A stretch of DNA of 64,000 nucleotides from Chloroflexota bacterium (GCA_009840355.1 VXNZ01000023.1:62001-126000), one strand, 5' to 3'; counted from the first letter of the stretch, positions 26,541 to 34,893 are shown. A program made the numbers and translations. The notes: generated from the sequence alone by a model not told the origin.

Positions 26541-27758
26541 CTAACTCACCCCCACCACTTCCTCATCCACCAGCGACTGCACTTGGTCGTCGGAATAGCC
26601 TAGAATGTCGCTTAGCAACTCGCGGGTGTGCTGCCCTACTGTCGGCGCAGAACCCACTACCATCGGCGTGCGGCTGAACTTGATGGACTTGCCGCTGACC
26701 CACATCGTGCCTGCGACGGGATCGGGCACTTCCATCAGGATCTCGCGCTCGTGCAGCTGCGGCTCGTTCGCCGCCTGCTCGGTGGTGTTCACCGGCGCGA
26801 CGGGTATGCTGTGCGCCGAAAGTTCGTCCACCGCCTGCTTCGTGCTGCGCTGCTTGAGCCAATTGCCGATTTCACCTTCGAGCACATCCACATGCTCGGT
26901 GCGAGAATCGCGAGTCTCGAAGCGCGGGTCTTCCAGCCATTCGGGATGCCCTAGCGCCTCGCAGGTGCGCGGCCACATGTTGTCGTTGCCGGCGGCAAGT
27001 ATGACATAGCCGTCGGAAGTTTCGTACATGCCGCCGAATGGCGTACCGCCGCCGCCGACCGCTTCGTCCGGGCGCGTGGTCTCTACGCCGCCGCCGAGAT
27101 ACGCGGAGATGGGGATTTCGTTGACCGTGAAGCCGGTGTCCGCAAGGCAGACTTCGAGCGCTTGTCCTTCCCCTGAAATTTCGCGCTCTCGCAATGCCGC
27201 CAGCGCGCCGATGCATGCGTGCAGCGCGGTGATACGGTCGATAAGCGGGAAGTATGTCTTGATTGGCGGAAGGTCGCCGTACCCGGTGAGCGTCATCAAG
27301 CCGCCCATCGCCTGCCCGATGGGGTCGAAGCCGACTTTGTCGCGGTTGGGCCCGTATTGCCCATAAGCCGACACGTTAATCATGATGATTTTCGGGTTCA
27401 GCTCTTTAATCTTGTCGTAGCCGAAGCCCATGATGTCTATGGTGCCGGGCCGGAAGTTTTGCAAGAGTATGTCGGACACCTTCACGAGGTCGCGCAGTAC
27501 TTCCTTGCCCTTTTCGGTGCGCAGGTTGATGGCGAGGCTCTTCTTGCCGCTGTTGTACTGCACCCAGTAGGCGGACTGCCCGCGCACGCGGGGCCCGTTC
27601 GCACGGCTTTCGTCGCCGCGCACCGACTCCACCTTGATTACCTCGGCACCCATGCGCGCGAACATCAACGCGCAGCGCGGCCCGGCCTGATAGCGTCCCA
27701 GATCCAACACTCGTATGCCTTCAAGCGGTGTCTTCAACTTGCCATTTGCAGATGTCAT
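26541..27758 (-). CDS. CaiB/BaiF family CoA-transferase
   Basis: I start at the ATG at 27758 (405 residues), because AAAAGGA lies eight bases upstream. The upstream TTG at 27782 lacks a site. Family III CoA-transferase landmarks are LEGIRVLDLGRYQAGPRCALMFARMGAEVIKVE at the N-terminus, then SGKKSLAINLRTEKG, DILLQNFRPGT and GFDPIGQAMGG. The catalytic Asp is probably in EVCLADTGF near residue 200. The enzyme moves CoA between organic acids (formyl-, carnitinyl- or succinyl-CoA donors in relatives). An enoyl-CoA hydratase gene lies upstream on the same strand. A second member is at 59102-60292. Confidence 0.93.
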   Translation of the reverse strand: MTSANGKLKTPLEGIRVLDLGRYQAGPRCALMFARMGAEVIKVESVRGDESRANGPRVRGQSAYWVQYNSGKKSLAINLRTEKGKEVLRDLVKVSDILLQNFRPGTIDIMGFGYDKIKELNPKIIMINVSAYGQYGPNRDKVGFDPIGQAMGGLMTLTGYGDLPPIKTYFPLIDRITALHACIGALAALREREISGEGQALEVCLADTGFTVNEIPISAYLGGGVETTRPDEAVGGGGTPFGGMYETSDGYVILAAGNDNMWPRTCEALGHPEWLEDPRFETRDSRTEHVDVLEGEIGNWLKQRSTKQAVDELSAHSIPVAPVNTTEQAANEPQLHEREILMEVPDPVAGTMWVSGKSIKFSRTPMVVGSAPTVGQHTRELLSDILGYSDDQVQSLVDEEVVGVS

Positions 27759-27842
27759 CGGCGTGTCCTTTTCAATTATCAATGGGCTTTGTTTATCAAT
27801 AGGCTTTGCTGTTGTATGATGCGATTTGGGATAGATAGCCCG

Positions 27843-28013
27843 TTACGACATGAACTGCCCAACGACGCTCGCAATCACGACTGCCAATATCGCCAAAGCA
27901 AGCCAGCGTTGCAAACGTATCTCTGCCTCTAACTTGGCAATATCAGCCTTTGTCGCCAAGTGTTCATAAGCGCCTTCAGGACGGCTGATTCTGTCAGAAT
28001 CGGTGGTCATCAT
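27843..28013 (-). CDS. Small single-helix membrane protein with coiled-coil stretch
   Basis: The frame reads 56 codons from ATG-ATG at 28013/28010. After a polar N-terminus comes HLATKADIAKLEAEIRLQ, an amphipathic coiled-coil motif (LATK-D-I--LE-EI) often found in tiny bacterial proteins. A single hydrophobic helix (WLALAILAVVIASVVGQF) ends at the C-terminus. The gene lies between the CoA-transferase and the enoyl-CoA hydratase on the same strand, so it may be co-transcribed. Function unknown. A similar coil-plus-helix design is at 34256-34462. Confidence 0.7.
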   Translation of the reverse strand: MMTTDSDRISRPEGAYEHLATKADIAKLEAEIRLQRWLALAILAVVIASVVGQFMS

Positions 28014-28053
28014 CGTCCGTCCATTTGCTTCAGGCGCTATTGCGTTGGATTGC

Positions 28054-28818
28054 CTAGGCGTCTTTGCGGCCCTTACGCGCTATGAAATCCGCGAAGCCTT
28101 CTTCGACCGGGGTGGGCGCGAGATATGTCTTCTGAGCTTGCGATTCGTTGTCGTGCATCCAACGCCAGCCCTCGCCGACATCCTCGGTCATCAGCTGCTT
28201 GATGCCCTGCACCATGCGGGCGTCGTTGGCGGCGATTAGCTTGGCGATTTCCATCGCCTTAGGCATAAGCTCGTCCACTTCGACGAGATGATTCAGCAAG
28301 CCAATCTGATACGCCTCTTCAGGCTCCACCACTTTGGCGCTGAACAGCAGCTCTTTAGCTTTGGGCCAGCCGACCTGCATCGGCAATGTCCAGGTGGAGT
28401 TCACGCGGCCGTATGACGCGGCGAGGAAGCGGAATCGCGAGCGATCGCAGCCCACGCGGATGTCGAAGCTGGACGCCATGACCGCGCCGCCGCCGTATGA
28501 CAGGCCGTTGAGAGCGCCGATGGTAGGCTTCGTGCAGGTGGCGACATGCCAGGAATACTCGGCACGGTTGGGGTCGGGCGGAGGCGGGTTTTCGGCGTCT
28601 CGCACCTGTTCGTGGATGTCCGCGCCGGCGGAGAACGCGCGATCGCCCGTGCCGGTGAATATCACCGCCTTGATGTCCGCGTCGGCTTCCATGTCGCCAA
28701 TGGCGGTGTCAACCTCGCGGTACAGTCGCTTGCTGAGCGCGTTCAGCACTTTCGGCCTGTTCAGCCTTATGACGCCCACGCCCTCCTCTTTGGTAACAAC
28801 AATGTCTTCGTAGCTCAT
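28054..28818 (-). CDS. Enoyl-CoA hydratase/isomerase family protein
   Basis: The start is the ATG at 28818 with AGGA six bases upstream (254 residues). A TTG two codons earlier is less likely. Crotonase motifs are RAFSAGADIHEQV near residues 58-70 and ALNGLSYGGGAVMASSFDIRVG near residues 98-119. The Glu of the second catalytic position is not clear in NSTWTLPMQVG, so hydratase versus isomerase or another crotonase activity is open. It sits upstream of the small membrane protein and the CaiB-type gene, consistent with a CoA-thioester catabolic operon. Confidence 0.92.
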   Translation of the reverse strand: MSYEDIVVTKEEGVGVIRLNRPKVLNALSKRLYREVDTAIGDMEADADIKAVIFTGTGDRAFSAGADIHEQVRDAENPPPPDPNRAEYSWHVATCTKPTIGALNGLSYGGGAVMASSFDIRVGCDRSRFRFLAASYGRVNSTWTLPMQVGWPKAKELLFSAKVVEPEEAYQIGLLNHLVEVDELMPKAMEIAKLIAANDARMVQGIKQLMTEDVGEGWRWMHDNESQAQKTYLAPTPVEEGFADFIARKGRKDA

Positions 28819-28930
28819 AGTCAATCCTTCGGCATGTCGATACTGCGGTTTGGCTGTAAGTATAATCTGGCATGCACAAGGGCGTCAAAGCGGTGGGCAA
28901 TTAATGACAGCCGTTAAATTAGTACGCGGT

Positions 28931-29248
28931 CTAGTCGAGGGTGATGGCTACGGAGACGCGAGTTTCGTCGCCCACTGCCTTTGTGGTGTGCCCCTGTCCG
29001 GTAATGTCTTCGGCGAGCATCATATCGCCGGGTCCCAGCGTATAGACGGTGCCGTCGCCAAGCCCAATCTCCACATTGCCGCGCAGGGTGATGATGTACT
29101 GGCGGCGCGGCGCGGGATGCCAGTCGATGAAGTAGCCGACTTCCTGCTTGCGCACCACGATGCTAGTAGCGCCCTGCACCTCAGGCGGGTCGTGGCTCTC
29201 GTCCATGTGCGACTGTCCGTCGTCGCCGGTATATAGCCTGTAGAACAT
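28931..29248 (-). CDS. Cupin-domain protein
   Basis: The ATG at 29248 (MFYRLYTGDDG, 105 residues) is preceded by GGAGG at eight bases, so I prefer it to the ATG at 29272. One cupin barrel is present: the second motif is recognisable as VYTLGPGDMMLAEDITGQGHTT, and the first is degenerate around GYFIDWHPAPRRQYIITLRG. His residues of the metal site are partly conserved. It is a small cytosolic metal-binding or sensor-type cupin with unknown ligand. Confidence 0.85.
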   Translation of the reverse strand: MFYRLYTGDDGQSHMDESHDPPEVQGATSIVVRKQEVGYFIDWHPAPRRQYIITLRGNVEIGLGDGTVYTLGPGDMMLAEDITGQGHTTKAVGDETRVSVAITLD

Positions 29249-29314
29249 GGTTCTTTCCTCCGGTGGTTTCATATCTTTCTATTATCAACGATGCCTCAGC
29301 GCGACCAGCACAGG

Positions 29315-29794
29315 TCAAGATTGCGGCAGTGGGGGTAAGCCTTCAGCGATGGCGGCACGGTTGAGGGCGGAGTCTAGGGTTGCGAGGGGCGCTCGGCGTC
29401 TCTTCGCGAGTTCTAAGTAGGTGGCGTCGTAGAATGAGAGACCGTGAGTTCTTGCGAGCGCAAAAGCGGTATCCAAGTCTGATAATTCATCATTTCTGAT
29501 GGGTAATGTAGTCAAATCACGTAAGAGTTCATCAAGGCGATCCGCAGCGAGGCGCCCACGTCGTTCAGACGAAAGGAGGACATTCCTTACTTCCAAGTGC
29601 CATATCGGTGGAACGAAGGGTTCATATTGAGCCATCTGAGTCCATACCGAACTGGTTATGGGATCGACAACTTCGTCTAGAAACCAGTTAAGCGTCAGTG
29701 AAGCGTCGATAACTATATCACCTAGAAACGATGTCCCTCGTGGCGCAGGTCCAGAATCTCCTGAGTCGTCATAGTCTTCCCTGTCTTCTGCCAA
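29315..29794 (-). CDS. PIN-domain ribonuclease toxin (VapC family)
   Basis: The PIN domain begins IVIDASLTLNWFLDE, with the first acidic residue in VIDAS. A later Glu in HLEVRNVL, then SDLDTAFALARTHGLSFYDATYLELAKR and LATLD supply the remaining acidic residues of the metal site. This indicates a VapC-type RNase that cleaves tRNA or rRNA. No ATG, GTG or TTG lies just before the domain. The only in-frame start is a TTG at 29794 inside the antitoxin gene, adding about 27 non-domain residues. A rare start nearer 29715 is therefore possible. It overlaps the antitoxin gene directly upstream. Confidence 0.85.
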   Translation of the reverse strand: MAEDREDYDDSGDSGPAPRGTSFLGDIVIDASLTLNWFLDEVVDPITSSVWTQMAQYEPFVPPIWHLEVRNVLLSSERRGRLAADRLDELLRDLTTLPIRNDELSDLDTAFALARTHGLSFYDATYLELAKRRRAPLATLDSALNRAAIAEGLPPLPQS

Positions 29795-30012
29795 GTGGCC
29801 CGCCTTCGCTCAATTTCGTCCCAAGCTTCTTTTCGCAGCTTGCGCTCTAGTTCGTCGTTCGGCGGCGTCAGGTGTGCGACCTTCTTGCCCTGTCGAGTGA
29901 TGATTATAGTCTCGCCATTCTCAACACACTTCAGGAGTTCCAGCAACTTGTCATCAGCTTCTGCCGCATGCACGTAGCGTATTAACCTATCCTTTTTTTC
30001 ATTCTCACTCAT
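29722..30012 (-). CDS. Phd/YefM-like antitoxin of the VapC pair
   Basis: I start at the ATG at 30012, one base after the Mrp stop (96 residues). The protein has the small Phd/YefM pattern: an N-terminal helix, then LLKCVENGETIIITRQGKKVAHLTPP near residues 25-50, and a charged C-terminal helix ending EILDLRHEGHRF. The N-terminal half would bind DNA and the C-terminal half would plug the VapC active site. It lies directly downstream of the Mrp-type ATPase and may share its transcript, so toxin and antitoxin may be expressed with a housekeeping gene. Confidence 0.85.
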   Translation of the reverse strand: MSENEKKDRLIRYVHAAEADDKLLELLKCVENGETIIITRQGKKVAHLTPPNDELERKLRKEAWDEIERRRATWQKTGKTMTTQEILDLRHEGHRF

Positions 30013-30013
30013 A

Positions 30014-30826
30014 TCATCCCCCATCCAGGGCGGCGCGGGCTTTATCGGCGATGGCGGCGTATTCGCCTAACACTTCGTTGCTGAGCAGCACGGTCGGCTT
30101 AGATGTATCACGGTAGTCGGGACGCAGTTCCAGGCTGCCTAGGAAGTCCAGCCCTAGTTCGCCCGCAAGCTCCTCACCTGCGCCTCTGCCGAAGATGTCG
30201 CCGGAGAAGTTTTCCACGACGCCCAGCACATTCACTTGCAACTTGCGAATCATGTTGATGGAGCGCTTGGCGTCTATCTTGGCGAGTTCCTGCGGCGTGG
30301 TAACCACGATGAAACCGTCGAGGTCGAGGTTCTGCATCACGGTAAGCGGCGCGTCCGATGTGCCCGGCGGCAAGTCCACGACTAGGTAGTCCAGCTCACC
30401 CCAGTCGGTCGTCTGCAAGAGCTGGTTGATGGCGTTGTGCACCATAGGTCCACGCCAGATGATTGCCTCTTCTTCGTTCTGCTGGAAAAAGCCCATAGAC
30501 ATAATCTTCACGCCGAAACGCTCGGAAGGCAGCATCTTGTTGCCCTCTCCGACTTGCGGACGCTCGGCGACCTTCATCGCGCGCACCACATTAGGGCAGT
30601 CAATGTCCACATCCAAGATGCCCACGCTGTACCCCTGGTGCGCGAGAGTGGACGCGAGGTTCACGGCGACGGTCGTCTTGCCCACGCCGCCCTTGCCGGA
30701 GTACACGCCAATCTTGCGCCCTATCTGCGCCAGCGCGTCCGCGAGCTGACGCTTCTGCTCGAACTGGCGTTGCATCGCCTGTATGCGCTGGCGTGCCTGA
30801 GCCGCCTGCTGCGGGTTCATAGTCAT
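30014..30826 (-). CDS. Mrp/NBP35-type P-loop ATPase, iron-sulfur carrier-like
   Basis: The 270-residue ParA-like ATPase has the deviant Walker A GKGGVGKTT near residues 44-52, DVDIDCPNVVRAM, and DLPPGTSDAPLTVMQ typical of Mrp/ApbC. In most Mrp proteins GVVENMS is followed by a CPxC motif that holds a bridging 4Fe-4S cluster. Here the text runs GVVENFSGDIFGRGAGEEL with no cysteine pair, so this segment appears deleted. Its normal N-terminal MIP18 domain is encoded separately at 31100-31414, on the other side of a repeat-filled spacer. It may be a non-canonical Fe-S carrier or a related regulator. Confidence 0.9.
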   Translation of the reverse strand: MTMNPQQAAQARQRIQAMQRQFEQKRQLADALAQIGRKIGVYSGKGGVGKTTVAVNLASTLAHQGYSVGILDVDIDCPNVVRAMKVAERPQVGEGNKMLPSERFGVKIMSMGFFQQNEEEAIIWRGPMVHNAINQLLQTTDWGELDYLVVDLPPGTSDAPLTVMQNLDLDGFIVVTTPQELAKIDAKRSINMIRKLQVNVLGVVENFSGDIFGRGAGEELAGELGLDFLGSLELRPDYRDTSKPTVLLSNEVLGEYAAIADKARAALDGG

Positions 30827-30835
30827 GAGAGTGCC

Positions 30836-30895
30836 TCAGTCTTTCAGTATCTCGGTATGTCAGTATGTCGGTTCGTCAGTCCGTTAGTGCATCGG
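30836..30895. repeat. 8-bp-period TCAG tract upstream of the Mrp gene
   Basis: TCAG/TCGG/TTAG words occur at 30836, 30844, 30852, 30860, 30868, 30876, 30884 and 30892, exactly every 8 bases. The tract runs from just upstream of the start codon to the edge of the MITE-like element at 30895. The mirror arm is at 31063-31099. Confidence 0.7.
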
Positions 30896-31009
30896 GATAT
30901 TCTCACTGTGCAGTGATTTTCAATTCGTCATTCCTGCTTTCGCAGGAATCGACGATATTGAGACCCTTACGCGCCGCAATATCCCTCTATGGTGTATGGT
31001 GAGAATACC
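30895..31009. mobile_element. MITE-like element, GGTATTCTCAC termini (copy 2)
   Basis: This 115-bp non-coding element is bounded by GGATATTCTCAC and GTGAGAATACC (30999-31009) and shares its interior (TTCGTCATTCCTG and TTGAGACCCTTA) with the copy at 8259-8386. It contains the ATTCCTG/CAGGAAT stem (30930-30949). It is inserted between the MIP18-type and Mrp-type genes. Confidence 0.75.
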
Positions 31010-31062
31010 GTGCATTGAGCATCTATTGCGTAACCGCCAACAGACTGCGCGAAAGACACTTA

Positions 31063-31099
31063 CGGACTGATTGATAAACTGACTAACTGACAGACTCCC
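31063..31099. repeat. CTGA tract, inverted partner arm of 30836-30895
   Basis: Four-base phased words (CGGA, CTGA, TTGA, TAAA, CTGA, CTAA, CTGA, CAGA) run up to the first base of the MIP18 stop codon. With the TCAG tract this forms an inverted pair enclosing the MITE-like element. Confidence 0.6.
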
Positions 31100-31414
31100 T
31101 TAGTCCAACCCCAGCAGCTTCCTGCCCTCGTCGGTAATCTCGTCCGGCGTCCAAGGCGGGTCGAAAACGAGGTCCACGTTGATGTCCTCCAAGCCCTCGA
31201 TTTCGGCGAGACGCCACTCCGCCTGCTGCGCGATATAGGGACCCATGCCGCAGCCGGCGAAGGTCAGGGTCATCTTCACATCGACATTCTTCTCGACCAG
31301 CGCGACATCGCGCACCAGCCCGAGATCGACGATATTCACCGGGATTTCGGGGTCGTACACATCTCGCAGTGCCTCGTACAAATCGTCCAGGGTAACGTCA
31401 GTCTTATTCGTCAT
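31100..31414 (-). CDS. MIP18/DUF59 family metal-sulfur cluster assembly protein
   Basis: The 104-residue protein starts at 31414 after GGAGG. The family motif DPEIPVNIVDLGLV (residues 21-34) is followed by TLTFAGCGMGPYIAQQAEWRL, with its conserved Cys near residue 54, and the C-terminal FDPPWTPDEITDEGRKLLG of SufT/PaaD-like proteins. It assists maturation or transfer of Fe-S clusters. It is the upstream partner of the Mrp-type ATPase. The two domains are often fused or adjacent, but here a 273-bp repeat-filled spacer separates them. Confidence 0.93.
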   Translation of the reverse strand: MTNKTDVTLDDLYEALRDVYDPEIPVNIVDLGLVRDVALVEKNVDVKMTLTFAGCGMGPYIAQQAEWRLAEIEGLEDINVDLVFDPPWTPDEITDEGRKLLGLD

Positions 31415-31761
31415 GGTGCTCCTCCATACTTATGCCATATCAGACAGGCATCCTAGGACGCTATTGTATCACGCCGCCCGTAACCATGTGTTTGCCTGAC
31501 GGCGCTTTGGACAATTTCCCCTGAGCGGCGTTCATGTGATACCAAAATCCCAATAAATCACCATTTACATACCCCTGTCAGCCCCTCCGAGGAAGGTTAG
31601 AATAGTTAGAATAGAAGGAAGGCTAGGATAGGATAGGAGCAAGATACCGCTACTGACACACCACACTTGCACGACCATATCAATTATCCGAACCCCAAAC
31701 CTGTGAATTCGTCTCACGAGCAAACCGCCCCGGCGCATACGCATACACAAAGGACACGACC
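31415..31761. other. Intergenic region with a repeat fragment
   Basis: This 347-bp divergent spacer between the MIP18-type and OsmC genes carries an inverted fragment of the CTGACAGGGGTATG repeat (near 31566-31590) followed by a short AGAATAG tandem. It must hold promoters for both genes, but I cannot pick out convincing -35/-10 pairs. Confidence 0.5.
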
Positions 31762-32196
31762 ATGACAGACAGACCCACAAGCAGCGTCAACCTAGGCTGG
31801 CAGGGGGATTTCCAATTCTCATCGCAGGATACACACGGGCACACGGTAACCGTTGACGCGCCGCAAAGCGAAGGCGACGCATTCGACGGCATGATGCCCG
31901 GCGACCTGCTGCTGACGAGTCTCGGCAGTTGCAGCGGCATCGATGTGGTGAACATACTGCGAAGGCAGCGCCAAGATGTGACCGGGCTGGAGATAAGCGT
32001 CACCGGCGAGCAGCTGCCGGACGCGCCGTGGACATGGGTTGCCATTGAGTTGCAATACACGGTGCGAGGGCGAGGACTGCGCGAATCCGCCGTCCGCCGC
32101 GCGATCGAATTATCGGAAGAACGCTATTGTTCGATAGGCGCGACGATAGGAGGACGCGCTGAGATTACGAGCACTTTTACGATTGTGGAAGAGTAG
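31762..32196 (+). CDS. OsmC family peroxiredoxin-like protein
   Basis: The 144-residue protein starts at 31762 behind AAAGGA. Both redox cysteines are present: the first in LLTSLGSCSGIDVVNILRR near residue 53, and the second in ERYCSIGATI near residue 119, with the intervening Glu of the active site in the helix region. OsmC-type proteins reduce organic hydroperoxides, or more generally bind acyl thiols, in the cytosol. It is transcribed alone and diverges from the MIP18-type gene. Confidence 0.93.
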   Translation: MTDRPTSSVNLGWQGDFQFSSQDTHGHTVTVDAPQSEGDAFDGMMPGDLLLTSLGSCSGIDVVNILRRQRQDVTGLEISVTGEQLPDAPWTWVAIELQYTVRGRGLRESAVRRAIELSEERYCSIGATIGGRAEITSTFTIVEE

Positions 32197-32416
32197 GGAC
32201 GCGGAGAGTGCCATCCGCCATAAGTGTTTAGATGATTTGTGGTTACTCTTGCCGTCATCCTTAACCTGCCTAACCTGCCCCCGGAGCGGAAATGGGACTT
32301 GTGGTGGCATCTGTGCGGCAGTTCGGCGCTGTGTGGTATGATTTGAATCGTTCAAGCAGGCTTTGCCATGCGATTTTTCGACGATTCTGACACTTGCACA
32401 TATCAGGAGGTTGCCA

Positions 32417-33109
32417 GTGCCTAATTTGACCGCCGAGCAGTTGGAAGAACTGCGACAGATTCCGACTTGCTCCGTCGCCAACGCCATCGAAACATTCGAC
32501 GTAATGCCGCGCACGGAAGGCTTTATGCTCCCCGCCGTCAAGTCCATCTTCCCGGAAATGGGACACATGATTGGCTACGCGGTTACTGCCGTTATCACAG
32601 CGAATATGCCGCCGAGCGGACACATGAATGTCTCGCGCCTCGATTGGGTCGATGCGATTTTGAGCGTGCCGGAGCCGCGCGTGCTAGTGCTGCAAGACCT
32701 CGACTATCCCAATGTCATCGGCTCGTTCTGGGGCGAAGTGCAGGCGAACATCCACGGCGCGCTGGGCTGCGTGGGCACCGTAACCGACGGCGGCGTGCGC
32801 GACCTCGACGAAATGCGCGAGCTGGGCTTCAACGCCTTCGCCACCGATGTCCTCGTCTCACACGCGTATGTGCACCTCATCGATGTTGCCGTGCCGGTTA
32901 CCGTCGGCGGCTTGAAGGTAAACATGGGCGACATTATTCTGGGCGACCAGCACGGCGTGATGAGCATTCCGCACGACATCGCCGCGGATGTGCCGGCTGC
33001 CGTCAAGCGCGTGGAAGACCGCGAGCGCGAGATGATTAGCCTGTGCCAGTCCGAAGACTTCAGCGTAGAAAAGCTGAAGGACCAACTCCGCAAAATGTAC
33101 GGCGGATAA
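32417..33109 (+). CDS. RraA family protein (aldolase/decarboxylase-like)
   Basis: The start is the GTG at 32417 (MPNLTAEQLEEL, 230 residues), because AGGAGG lies six bases upstream. The longer frame has unrelated N-terminal sequence. Family features are LRQIPTCSVANAIE, the Gly-rich WGEVQANIHGALGCVG and the TDGGVRDLDEM Arg-Asp pair near residue 125 that binds metal and substrate in HMG/CHA aldolases and oxaloacetate decarboxylases. True RraA, an RNase E inhibitor, is shorter, so an enzymatic role is more likely. It is followed by a D-2-hydroxyacid dehydrogenase on the same strand, which suits a hydroxyacid pathway. Confidence 0.9.
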   Translation: MPNLTAEQLEELRQIPTCSVANAIETFDVMPRTEGFMLPAVKSIFPEMGHMIGYAVTAVITANMPPSGHMNVSRLDWVDAILSVPEPRVLVLQDLDYPNVIGSFWGEVQANIHGALGCVGTVTDGGVRDLDEMRELGFNAFATDVLVSHAYVHLIDVAVPVTVGGLKVNMGDIILGDQHGVMSIPHDIAADVPAAVKRVEDREREMISLCQSEDFSVEKLKDQLRKMYGG

Positions 33110-33171
33110 GCGAATGTCTCGCGCCGCCGACGGTTCGACGACAGCAGTGTTCAAGTAGTCTGGAGTACGAT

Positions 33172-34146
33172 ATGCAGGGCGCAAAGGTAGTCTTTCTTCA
33201 CGGGCTGCGGCCGGAGATTGTGGATGTCATAACGCAGTACACGCCTGACGGCTGGACGACCGAGCTCGCGACCGCCGCCACTCCCATCGACGAGCAGAAG
33301 GCGATGGTCGAAGACGCCGATTTTCTGCTGGTCTATGGCGCGCGCCTTCACGACGATGTGCTGCGCGCCGCCGAGAATGCGCGGCTGGTGCAGCTGCTCG
33401 CGGCAGGCTATGACAGCATGAATCTGCCACTCATGGCAGCGCTCGAAGTGCCGTGCGCGAACAACGGCGGCGCAAATTCGTGGGCTGTAGCCGACCACGC
33501 TCTCTTGCTGATGTTGGCGCTGTACAAGCAGCTGATGCCCGTCGAACCCGCCACGCGCGAAGGTCGTTGGAACGCGCCGATTACCGGCAGCAACACCTTC
33601 GAGATGGCAGACAAGCTCGTGGGCGTGCTGGGCATCGGCAACATCGGGCGGCAGGTCGCGCGGCGCGTGCAGGGCTTCGACGCGCAGGTGCAGTACTACG
33701 ACCCGTACCCTCTGGACGAAGAGCGCGAGCGCGAACTCGATGTGCGCCGTGTCTCGCTCGACGAACTGTTCCGCACATCGGACATCGTAACCTGCCACGC
33801 GCCGCTCACGCCGCAGACGCACCACATCGTCAACCGCGAGCGCCTCGCCATGATGAAGCCCACAGCCGTGCTAATCAACACCGCGCGCGGTCCCGTAGTG
33901 GACGAATCCGCGCTGATAGATGCACTCCAAAATGGCGTCATCGCCGGCGCAGGCTTGGATGTGTTCGAGCAAGAGCCGGTCGATCCCGACAACCCGCTGC
34001 TGCGAATGGACAATGTCGTGGTAACGCCGCACATGGCAGGCACCACTTGGAACACTTGGTTCCGCCGCGCCCAATTCGGCTACGAAAACATGCAGCGAGT
34101 CTGGAACGGCGAAGCCCCACAGTCCATAGCCCGCGACTTCGACTAG
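33172..34146 (+). CDS. D-2-hydroxyacid dehydrogenase
   Basis: I choose the ATG at 33172 (MQGAKVVFLHG, 324 residues) with GGAG upstream. Upstream codons in this frame overlap the RraA gene. NAD-binding motif GIGNIGRQVARR is near residue 155. Catalytic residues are the Arg in INTARGPVVDE, the Glu in DVFEQEPVD and the His in VVVTPHMAGTT. The enzyme interconverts a 2-keto acid and a D-2-hydroxy acid. It lies 62 bp after the RraA-type gene and is probably co-transcribed. A second, distinct member is at 42916-43914. Confidence 0.93.
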   Translation: MQGAKVVFLHGLRPEIVDVITQYTPDGWTTELATAATPIDEQKAMVEDADFLLVYGARLHDDVLRAAENARLVQLLAAGYDSMNLPLMAALEVPCANNGGANSWAVADHALLLMLALYKQLMPVEPATREGRWNAPITGSNTFEMADKLVGVLGIGNIGRQVARRVQGFDAQVQYYDPYPLDEERERELDVRRVSLDELFRTSDIVTCHAPLTPQTHHIVNRERLAMMKPTAVLINTARGPVVDESALIDALQNGVIAGAGLDVFEQEPVDPDNPLLRMDNVVVTPHMAGTTWNTWFRRAQFGYENMQRVWNGEAPQSIARDFD

Positions 34147-34255
34147 TTGTCAGGTGTCAGTAGTCAGGGGTTGCAAATTGTACCCAAACTGACAACTGAT
34201 AACTACGCTTATCAAGCATTTAAGCTAGCAAGGCATTAGCGGGAAGGGCAACGAT

Positions 34256-34462
34256 ATGACACTGATTGCAGAGCGAACGGCTCGGCTGAAAGCGGAACGC
34301 GAGAACGAACAGGAGTGGCGGCGCGAGATGCTGGAACGGCTAGGGCAACTGGAAGCGCGGCAGGATGCAGGGCTTGACCGCGTGGAAGGCAATCAACGCT
34401 GGATTATCGGGCTGCACAGCGTCACGATTGGCGCGATTTTCGCAGCAGCGGTGTTGTTCTAA
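34256..34462 (+). CDS. Small coiled-coil protein with one C-terminal membrane helix
   Basis: The 68-residue protein starts at 34256 after GGGAAGGG. A strongly charged helix (residues 8-45, ERTARLKAERENEQEWRREM) precedes one hydrophobic segment (WIIGLHSVTIGAIFAAAVLF) at the end. It looks like a tail-anchored coil that could oligomerise at the membrane. I recognise no family. The design matches the gene at 27843-28013 with little shared sequence. Confidence 0.6.
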   Translation: MTLIAERTARLKAERENEQEWRREMLERLGQLEARQDAGLDRVEGNQRWIIGLHSVTIGAIFAAAVLF

Positions 34463-34581
34463 ATCATCGCTCACCAGCCCTAGCAAAACCCTATGCTTAC
34501 GCAAGGTCAAAATTGCCCCGCTAAACGCCTTATAATTCCAAAGCTACAACCAACAATGCAACCACCCGAAGGGAGCAAATC

Positions 34582-34893
34582 GTGGAACCAGTCATAAAGA
34601 ACTACGAAGGCTTGGAAAACCCAATCTTGGGTCCCGAAGACGGTGTGCCCAACTATGTGATGCTGTATGTGCAGCACCCGCCGGGAGGCACCAGCCCCGG
34701 GCACATCCACGAGTGGGAGCACCAGGCGTTCATCACCGAAGGCGAGGGCGTGCTGTGGGTAGAGGGCACTGAATACCCTATCAAGAAGGGCGACGCAGTG
34801 CTCGTGCCGCCCAATGTGAACCACCAGTTCCGAAACACGGGGGACAGTACGCTGAGCAGGGTTACGGTCAATCCGCTGAACTCAGTGGAATAG
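34582..34893 (+). CDS. Cupin-domain protein
   Basis: The start is the GTG at 34582, supported by GGGAG upstream. The 103-residue single cupin has a clear motif 1, GHIHEWEHQAFITEGEG, with metal-binding His-His-Glu-His positions (residues 34-50). Motif 2, IKKGDAVLVPPNVNHQFRNTG, ends in the fourth His. This is a complete metal site, unlike the cupin at 28931-29248. Small stand-alone cupins of this type include isomerases and oxygenases. The substrate is unknown. Confidence 0.9.
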   Translation: MEPVIKNYEGLENPILGPEDGVPNYVMLYVQHPPGGTSPGHIHEWEHQAFITEGEGVLWVEGTEYPIKKGDAVLVPPNVNHQFRNTGDSTLSRVTVNPLNSVE

